Shown in pieces: positions 8,815 to 14,910 of a stretch of 14,910 nucleotides of DNA; positions within the stretch are counted from its first letter, which is position 1; each line of letters opens with the position of its first letter. Both the position numbers and the translations under genes were made by a program. Origin of the DNA: Saccoglossus kowalevskii (Eukaryota; Hemichordata; Enteropneusta; Harrimaniidae); the NCBI RefSeq assembly GCF_000003605.2, contig NW_003146622.1:1-14910 (forward strand), in the 5' to 3' direction. A model generated the notes under the pieces. The model made no database searches. It saw only the letters and a program-made list of their open reading frames with translations, and was not told where the DNA came from.

Positions 8815-9759
8815 ATGATATCACAGGTAACAATCCCGCATGAAACTACCAATTTTGCAATCGCTTTTCACAACTTTGTAAGCAGTTTGTTGTCGATTTT
8901 TCGGTTGACTGGTGTGATAATCTGCATATATGTGAGGCATTCTCGGAACATTTACTTTATGCTTTCAAAATTGAACTGCGGGGTTGTCATGATAATGACT
9001 TGGCTTAAATATACAAGCAACTCCGCCAACATTTCCCTAGTTTTTTCCAACTTTGCGCGCTGGTTTATAACGTTTTACAGTCAGCTCACGTGAACATATA
9101 TAGACTGATTTTAACTGCCATTTATTAAATGTGTCGGCTCAAAAACTGCGCTTTTTTATATGCCAACAACTTAGGTCATGTATACAAATACATCTACCAA
9201 CTTTGCAATAACTTTCCACAACTTTGCAATAACTTTGCACATCTTTACACGATGCGTTAACAGCGTAAAACATACTACGTGCAGACATCATGAACAACGT
9301 GTTCGTGAAAATTAGAAGTAATTTAAAAAGTATCCATTAATTAAATAAAGTTACAAAAACGCCACGATTTTCCACTATGAATGATTGACATCACAGTAAG
9401 AAAAAATGCAGTAACGTTGCCTTATATATTTTCCATGTGTGTGATGAAACAAAAAAAAATATAAATTCTACAGGTCTTTTACTCAGGTAGCCTCCCATTC
9501 AAGTACTAACCTCGCCCGATTGTGATTTATTTTAAACATTTGTCGAGCACCTAACTACACAGCAGCCTGGATTATTCGAAATTAAACCGAATTGGCGGTT
9601 ATTTTATGTTTTGGATGTTTTCACTCGATATCGCTTTGCACAGGTACCTCTATATTGACCTATGACCTTTACATGCTTGATTTAACACTACGTTGATTTA
9701 ACACCAATTTACGAAATATTTGTTCGTATTTCGAATTTTCTACTACGGGACTTGTTAAT
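8815..9759. repeat. Array unit 10, type B with A-like start
   Basis: This copy is 945 bp. Its first 60 bp are close to type A (ACAGGTAACAATCCCGC) while the rest is type B. From its tail onward it pairs with unit 7. Around 9530-9599 it carries four C-to-T or G-to-A changes, two of which sit opposite each other in the GC hairpin. Confidence 0.95.
9466..9580 (-). pseudogene. 5S rRNA-derived segment, unit 10
   Basis: Same block, type B, with two private transitions (9530 and 9556 on the plus strand, both C to T). The internal promoter boxes are otherwise as in unit 9. Confidence 0.84.
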
Positions 9760-10705
9760 ATGATATCACAGTTAACAATCCCTCTTGAAACTACCAAGTT
9801 TGCAATCTTTTTTCACAACTTTGTAAGCAGTTTGTTGTCGATTTTTCGGTTGACTGGTGTGATAATCTGCATATATGTGAGGCATTCTCGGAACATTTAC
9901 TTTATGCTTTCAAAATTGAACTGCGGGGTTGTCATGATAATGACTTGGCTTAAATATACAAGCAACTCTGCCAACATTTCCCTAGTTTTTTCCAAATTTG
10001 CGCGCTGGTTTATAACGTTTTACAGTCAGCTCACGTGAACATATATAGACTGATTTTAACTGCCATTTATTAAATGTGTCGGCTCAAAAACTGCGCTTTT
10101 TTTATATGCCAACAACTTAGGTCATGTATACAAATACATCTACCAATTTTGGAAATAACATTCCACAACTTTGCAATAACTTTGCACATCTTTACACGAT
10201 GCGTTAACAGCGTAAAACCTACTACGTGCAGACAACATGAACAACGTGTTCGTGAAAATTAGAAGTAATTTAAAAAGTTTCCATTAATTAAATAAAGTTA
10301 CAAAAACGCCACGATTTTCCACTATGGATGATTGACATCACAGTAAGAAAAAATGCAGGAACGTTGCCTTATATATTTTCCATGTGTGTGATGAAACAAA
10401 AAAAATATAAATTCTACAGGTCTTTTACTCAGTAGCCTCCCATTCAAGTACTAACCTTGCCCGATTGTGATTTACTTTAAACATTTGTCGAGCACCTAAC
10501 CAGACAGCAGCCTGGATTATTCGAAATTAAGCCGAATTTGGCGGCTATTTTATGTTTTGGATGTTTTCACTCGATATCGCTTTGCACAGGTACCTCTATA
10601 TTGACCTATGACCTATACATACTTGATTTAACGCTACGTTGATTTAACACCAATTTACAAAATATTAATTCGTATTTCGAATTTTCTACTACGGGACTTA
10701 TTAAT
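9760..10705. repeat. Array unit 11, type B, right edge of the B block
   Basis: This is a 946-bp copy. It is type B through TTTTCACTCG and GCTTTGCACAGG (about 10564-10588), and type A again from GACCTATACATAC (about 10608). It pairs with unit 8 by CTATGGATG (near 10323) and AACCTTGCCC (near 10452). Confidence 0.95.
10412..10525 (-). pseudogene. 5S rRNA-derived segment, unit 11
   Basis: Same block, type B, with a one-base deletion in the C-box side (CTCAGTAGCC for CTCAGGTAGCC) and AACCTTGCCC shared with unit 8. The deletion changes C-box spacing and would be expected to weaken TFIIIA binding. Confidence 0.82.
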
Positions 10706-11647
10706 ATGATATCAAAGGTAACAATCCCGCATGAAACTACTAACTTTGCAATCGTTTTTCACAACTTTGTAAGCAGTTTGTTGTCGATTTTTCGGTTGAC
10801 TGGTGTGATAATCTGCATATATGTGAGGCATTCTCGGAACATTTACTTTATGTTTTCAAAATTGAACTGCGGGGTTGTCATGATAATGACTTGGCTTAAA
10901 TATACAAGCAACTCCGCCAACATTTCCCTAGTTTTTTCCAACTTTGCGCGCTGGTTTATAACGTTTTACAGTCAGCTCACGTGAACATATATAGGCTGAT
11001 TTTAACTGCCATTTATTAAATGTGTCGGCTAAAAAACTGTGCTTTTTTATATGCCAACAACTTAGGTTATGTATACAAATACATCTACCAACTTTTGCAA
11101 TAACTTTTCCACAACTTTTGCCATAACTTTGCACATCTTTTACACGATGCGTTAACAGCGTAAAACCGACTACGTGCAGACAACATGAACAACGTGTTCG
11201 AGAAAATTAGAAGTAATTTGAAAAGTTTCCATTAATTAAATAAAGTTACAAAAACGCCACGATTTTCCACTATGATGATTTACATCACAGTAGAAAAATG
11301 CAGGACGTTGCCTTATATTTTTCCATGAGTGTGATGAAACAAAAAAAAAATATAAATCTACAGACTTTACCCAGGTAGTCTCCCATGCAAGTACTAACCT
11401 CGGCCCGATTGTGCTTTACTTTAAATATTTGTCAAGCACCAAACCACACAGCAACATGGATTATTCGAAATTAAGCCGAATTGGCGGCTATTTTATGTTT
11501 TGGAGGTTTTCATTCGATATCGCTTGCACAGGTACCTCTATATTGACCTATGACCTATACATACTTGATTTAACGCTACGTTGATTTAACACCAATTTAC
11601 GAAATATTAATTCGTATTTCGAATTTTCTACTACGGGACTTGTTAAT
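10706..11647. repeat. Array unit 12, type A with clustered one-base indels
   Basis: This is a 942-bp type A copy sharing AAATATTTGTC, ACCAAACCACAC and AAAACCGACTACG with unit 13. Between about 11090 and 11410 it has four one-base T insertions and a series of one-base deletions, mostly in short homopolymers or doublets, unlike any other copy. Confidence 0.95.
11356..11469 (-). pseudogene. 5S rRNA-derived segment, unit 12
   Basis: Same block, type A, with two one-base deletions near the 3' end (CTACAGACTTTACC), an extra G (CTCGGCCCG), and a ten-T terminator run. These indels belong to the suspect homopolymer cluster and may be sequencing errors. GTCAAGCACC is a substitution shared with no other unit. 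Confidence 0.8.
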
Positions 11648-12590
11648 ATGATATCAAAGGTAACAATCCCGCATGAAACTACCAACTTTGCAATCGCTTT
11701 TCACAACTTTGTAAGCAGTTTGTTGTCGATTTTTCGGTTGACTGGTGTGATAATCTGCATATATGTGAGGCATTCTCGGAACATTTACTTTATGTTTTCA
11801 AAATTGAACTGCGGGGTTGTCATGATAATGACTTGGCTTAAATATACAAGCAACTCCGCCAACATTTCCCTAGTTTTTTCCAACTTTGCGCGCTGGTTTA
11901 TAACGTTTTACAGTCAGCTCACGTGAACATATATAGGCTGATTTTAACTGCCATTTATTAAATGTGTCGGCTAAAAAACTGTGCTTTTTTGATATGCCAA
12001 CAACTTAGGTCATGTATACAAATACATCTACCAACTTTGCAATAACTTTCCACAACTTTGCAATAACTTTGCACATCTTTACACGATGCGTTAACAGCGT
12101 AAAACCGACTACGTGCAGACAACATGAACAACGTGTTCGAGAAAATTAGAAGTAATTTGAAAAGTTTCCATTAATTAAATAAAGTTACAAAAACGCCACG
12201 ATTTTGCACTATGAATGATTGACATCACAGTAAGAAAAAATGCAGGAACGTTGCCTTATATTTTTCCATGAGTGTGATGAAACAAAAAAAATATAAATTC
12301 TACAGGACTTTTACCCAGGTAGTCTCCCATGCAAGTACTAACCTCGCCCGATTGTGCTTTACTTTAAATATTTGTCGAGCACCAAACCACACAGCAACAT
12401 GGATTATTCGAAATTAAGCCGAATTGGCGGCTATTTTATGTTTTGGAGGTTTTCATTCGATATCGCTTGCACAGGTACCTCTATATTGACCTATGACCTA
12501 TACATACTTGATTTAACGCTACGTTGATTTAACACCAATTTACGAAATATTAATTCGTATTTCGAATTTTCTACTACGGGACTTGTTAAT
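11648..12590. repeat. Array unit 13, type A
   Basis: This is a clean 943-bp type A copy, the nearest relative of unit 12 (shared AAATATTTGTC and ACCAAACC variants in the 5S-like segment). Confidence 0.96.
12298..12412 (-). pseudogene. 5S rRNA-derived segment, unit 13
   Basis: Same block, type A, with AAATATTTGTC and CACCAAACC as in unit 12 but without the indels there. Confidence 0.85.
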
Positions 12591-13538
12591 ATGATATCAA
12601 AGGTAACAATCCCGCATGAAACTACCAACTTTGCAATCGCTTTTCACAACTTTGTAAGCAGTTTGTTGTCGATTTTTCGGTTGACTGGTGTGATAATCTG
12701 CATATATGTGAGGCATTCTCGGAACATTTACTTTATGTTTTCAAAATTGAACTGCGGGGTTGTCATGATAATGACTTGGCTTAAATATACAAGCAACTCC
12801 GCCAACATTTCCCTAGTTTTTTCCAACTTTGCGCGCTGGTTTATAACGTTTTACAGTCAGCTCACGTGAACATATATAGGCTACTTTCAACTGCCTTTTA
12901 TTAAATTTGTCGGCTTAACAACTGCGCATTTCTATATGCCAAAAACTTAGGTCATATATACAAATACATCAACCAACTTTGCAATAACTTTCCACAACTT
13001 TGCAATAAGTATGCACATCTTTACACGATGCGTTAACAGCGTAAAACCCACTACGTGCTGACAACATGAACAACTTGTTCGTGAAAATCACAAGTAATTT
13101 GAAAAGTTTGCATTAATTAGAAAAAGCTACAAAAACGCCACGATTTTGCACTATGAATGATTGACATCACAGTAAGAAAAAATGCAGGAACGTTGCCTTA
13201 TATTTTTTCCATGAGTGTGATGAAACAAAAAAAATATAAATTCTACAGGACTTTTACCCAGGTAGTCTCCCATGCAAGTACTAAAATAACCACGCCAGAT
13301 TGTGCTTTACTTTAAACATTTGTCGAGCACCTAACCACACAGCAGCATGGATTATTCGAAATTAAGCCGAATTGGCGGCTATTTTATGTTTTGGAGGTTT
13401 TCATTCGATATCGCTTGCACAGGTATCTCTATATTGACCTATTACCTATACATACTTGATTTAACGCTACGTTGATTTAACACCAATTTACGAAATATTA
13501 ATTCGTATTTCGAATTTTCTACTACGGGACTTGTTAAT
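12591..13538. repeat. Array unit 14, type A with C-type tail
   Basis: This is the longest copy, 948 bp. A type C tail runs from about 12880 to 13135 (GGCTACTTTCAACTGCC, GTGCTGACAAC, ATTAGAAAAAG). A four-base insertion (ACTAAAATAACC for ACTAACC near 13280) accounts for the extra length and interrupts the 5S-like promoter core. The TGACCT direct repeat is mutated here. Confidence 0.96.
13241..13359 (-). pseudogene. 5S rRNA-derived segment, unit 14, interrupted
   Basis: Same block, but a four-base insertion falls in the highly conserved GTTAGTACTT stretch (plus strand ACTAAAATAACC near 13280), and GCCAGATT replaces GCCCGATT. Spacing between intermediate element and C box is changed, so this copy is the least likely to keep a working internal promoter. 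Confidence 0.83.
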
Positions 13539-14235
13539 ATGATATCAAAGGTAACAATCCCGCATGAAACTACCAACTTTGCAATCGCTTTTCACAACTT
13601 TGTAAGCAGTGTGTTGTCGATTTTTCGGTTGACTGGTGTGATAATCTGCATATATGTGAGGCATTCTCGGAACATTTACTTTATGCTTTCAAAATTGAAC
13701 TGCGGGGTTGTCATGATAATGACTTGGCCTAAATATACAAGCAACTCCGCCAACATTTCCCTAATTTTTTCCAACTTTGCGCGCTGGTTTATAACGTTTT
13801 ACAGTCAGCTCACGTGAACATATATAGACTGATTTTAACTGCCATTTATTAAATGTGTCGGTTCAAAAACTGCGCTTTTTTTATATGCCAACAACTTAGG
13901 TCATGTATAAAAATACATCTACCAACTTTGCAATAACTTTCCACAACTTTGCAATAACTTTGCACATCTTTACACGATGCGTTAACAGCGTAAAACAAAC
14001 TACGTGCAGACAACATGAACAACGTGTTCGAGAAAATTAGAAGTAATTTGAAAAGTTTCCATTAATTAAATAAAGTTACAAAAACGCCACGATTTTCCAC
14101 TATGAATGATTGACATCACAGTAAGAAAAAATGCAGGAACGTTGCCTTATATTTTTTCCATGAGTGTGATGAAACAAAAAAAATATAAATTCTACAGGAC
14201 TTTTACCCAGGGAGTCTCCCATGCAAGTACTAACC
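13539..14235. repeat. Array unit 15, terminal truncated copy
   Basis: Only 697 bp are present. The first part has B markers (TTATGCTTTC, ATAGACTG, CAAAAACTGCG) and the tail is type A (AAAACAAACTACG, TTCGAGAAAATT). It ends at GTACTAACC inside the 5S-like segment, where sequence unrelated to the array begins. Confidence 0.96.
14190..14235 (-). pseudogene. 5S rRNA-derived segment, unit 15, truncated at array end
   Basis: Only the 3' 46 bp of the block are present (C box and GTTAGTACTT). The A-box side and 5' half are replaced by unrelated flank from 14236. The terminator-side adenine run is retained. Confidence 0.85.
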
Positions 14236-14248
14236 CAATCTGATTAAA

Positions 14249-14390
14249 ATCTGATGTAGTGTGCGGGCTTTAATTATTTTAGCTATAAACTTATTTTAAT
14301 TTTATTTTTCATTACTTTTGTTATTAATGCCCTTTTATTTTATTATTTTACTTTGATTTTTTTTAAATTCCGCCCTACCTACATCTGATC
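14249..14390. repeat. Imperfect inverted repeat around a T-rich core
   Basis: The left arm (14249-14273) begins ATCTGATGTAG and ends GGGCTTTAA. The right arm (14363-14390), reverse-complemented, begins ATCAGATGTAG and ends GGAATTTAA. The first 11 bases match at 10 positions, with a G-rich middle matching less well. The spacer of about 90 bp is rich in T. Possible readings are a small foldback or MITE-like element, or the edge of a larger mobile element. No clear target-site duplication was seen. Confidence 0.5.
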
Positions 14391-14433
14391 CGACGCCTAT
14401 GTAAGTCCCGTTCAAATCTCGCGTAAGTAACAG

Positions 14434-14483
14434 CCAATCACAGACCCCCTTTTATACAGGCTGTCGGTTGCTTACTTTTCAGT
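14434..14483 (+). promoter_or_regulatory. Candidate Pol II core promoter (CCAAT, TATA, initiator)
   Basis: CCAATCA at 14434-14440, TTTATAC at 14451-14457 and TTCAGTG with the candidate +1 A at 14481 sit at textbook distances: TATA begins 30 bp and CCAAT 47 bp upstream. The region also forms an imperfect hairpin, with GTAAGTAACAGCC (14423-14435) opposite GGCTGTCGGTTGCTTAC (14459-14475). No coding region follows within the window. Confidence 0.45.
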
Positions 14484-14525
14484 GTATACGGGCAATCTAT
14501 CTATACATTATATTTTGCCCACTTG

Positions 14526-14531
14526 AATAAA
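14526..14531 (+). promoter_or_regulatory. AATAAA polyadenylation hexamer close behind the candidate promoter
   Basis: AATAAA lies 45 nt downstream of the candidate initiator and is followed by a T-rich stretch. A promoter and poly(A) signal this close together are typical of the U3-R boundary of an LTR retrotransposon, not of a host gene. Single hexamers are common in A+T-rich DNA. Confidence 0.35.
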
Positions 14532-14910
14532 CCATTAATAGAAAATTGCTAGTATATTTTTATTTGCAAAAGAAATTCCACAGCATTTTACAATTTTTGT
14601 CATTACATTGAATATGTTTTTCACTTCCAACAAATGTGTACACTTCCAGATACATCTTCGCCAGCCAAGGTTCGTTCATTCAGTCATCGCTTCAATTTTA
14701 CATCACTGAGCATAATTATCTAGAATGGAAGCAAAAAAATAAGTAAATCGTAATGATTAGAACACTGTAAACAGCTATAGTAAACAATGCAAACTGATTT
14801 TAAATTGTATAACGGTCACCGGCCCACGGCATCGACGCAGAAATTGGAGCAAATATATTTCCTGATCAATTGCGATGTGTTCCAATAAAAAAATATTTTT
14901 ATTCCAGTCC

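Larger units (their letters stand above)
1..14235. repeat. Tandem satellite array, about 944-bp unit, 14 complete and 2 partial copies
   Basis: The same sequence recurs head to tail. Using the landmark ATGATATCA as unit start, copies begin at 326, 1267, 2211, 3154, 4098, 5042, 5986, 6930, 7873, 8815, 9760, 10706, 11648, 12591 and 13539, giving lengths of 941-948 bp. Most copies differ from their neighbours by only a few per cent by eye. Each unit holds, in order: a short non-coding ORF region, a CACGTG site, 21-bp sub-repeats, a minus-strand 5S rRNA-derived segment with a T-run terminator, a 5-bp GC hairpin, a TGACCT direct repeat and a CGAAATA inverted repeat. Uniformity of the whole unit implies concerted evolution. 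The array continues off the left edge of the window. Confidence 0.98.
14236..14910. other. Non-array right flank without a recognisable gene
   Basis: Sequence here shares nothing with the satellite unit. It opens with AATCTGATTAAAATCTGAT, an 8-bp direct repeat, and continues with the inverted repeat and promoter-like module listed separately. From about 14532 to 14910 I see only A+T-rich sequence: a tiny ATG-GAA-GCA-AAA-AAA-TAA frame, a GC-richer patch at 14816-14840, and an AATAAA at 14884-14889 inside a near-palindrome. There is no ORF of note on either strand. Confidence 0.8.

Noticed and set aside
10074-10262. A 62-codon plus-strand ORF
   Set aside because: It is open only in unit 11, through private substitutions in the sub-repeat region, and has no counterpart in neighbouring units.
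10928-11134. A 68-codon minus-strand ORF
   Set aside because: It exists only in unit 12 because of the one-base T insertions at about 11093-11142, which look like sequencing error.
1-14235. CRISPR-like array
   Set aside because: The repeats are about 944 bp with no short repeat/unique spacer alternation, and the eukaryotic 5S signature excludes it.
14398-14430. GTAAGT splice donors (14401 and 14423)
   Set aside because: Two good hexamer matches are present, but no open frame lies upstream and no matching exon was seen. In this context they are more simply part of the LTR-like or inverted-repeat sequence.

Overview
This window is almost entirely a tandem satellite array. Positions 1-14235 hold 14 complete units of about 944 bp (941-948 bp) plus a partial unit at each end. 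The left end is cut by the window edge, so the true copy number is unknown. The right end is a real boundary, after which about 675 bp of non-array sequence follows to the window end. I find no protein gene I would defend. The short ORFs that recur once per unit behave as non-coding sequence.

The informative part of the unit is a segment of about 115 bp on the minus strand that is clearly derived from eukaryotic 5S rRNA. Its 3' two thirds keep the 5S internal promoter region nearly intact. It ends in a CTGTAG-type 3' end followed within about 10 nt by a run of 6-10 T, as a Pol III terminator would be. A TATA-like CATAAAAT lies 21-28 bp upstream of the projected start. The 5' third is strongly diverged and can no longer form 5S helix I, so this is not ordinary functional 5S rDNA. 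It is either a homogenised 5S pseudogene array or a satellite whose units could still be transcribed by Pol III into a non-5S RNA. The 5S signature (TFIIIA-type box spacing, eukaryotic consensus), CCAAT/TATA/AATAAA motifs in the flank, roughly 65% A+T and lack of genes point to a eukaryotic nuclear genome, probably an invertebrate animal. The taxon cannot be fixed from the sequence.

The units fall into sequence subtypes. Type A fills most of the array. Type B forms a block from about 6.2 to 10.6 kb and itself carries a three-unit higher-order repeat of about 2.83 kb. Type C occurs as short patches in the tails of units 1, 6 and 14. Several units are chimeras of types, which is the expected footprint of unequal crossing-over and gene conversion. 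A 320-bp stretch (about 11090-11410) has a concentration of one-base homopolymer indels that looks like unpolished long-read error.

Right flank (14236-14910): the array stops inside the 5S-like promoter core of the last unit. Next comes an imperfect inverted repeat (14249-14390) around a T-rich core, then a compact CCAAT/TATA/initiator arrangement (+1 near 14481) with an AATAAA only 45 nt further on, which resembles a retrotransposon LTR layout. The remaining sequence is A+T-rich and shows no gene.
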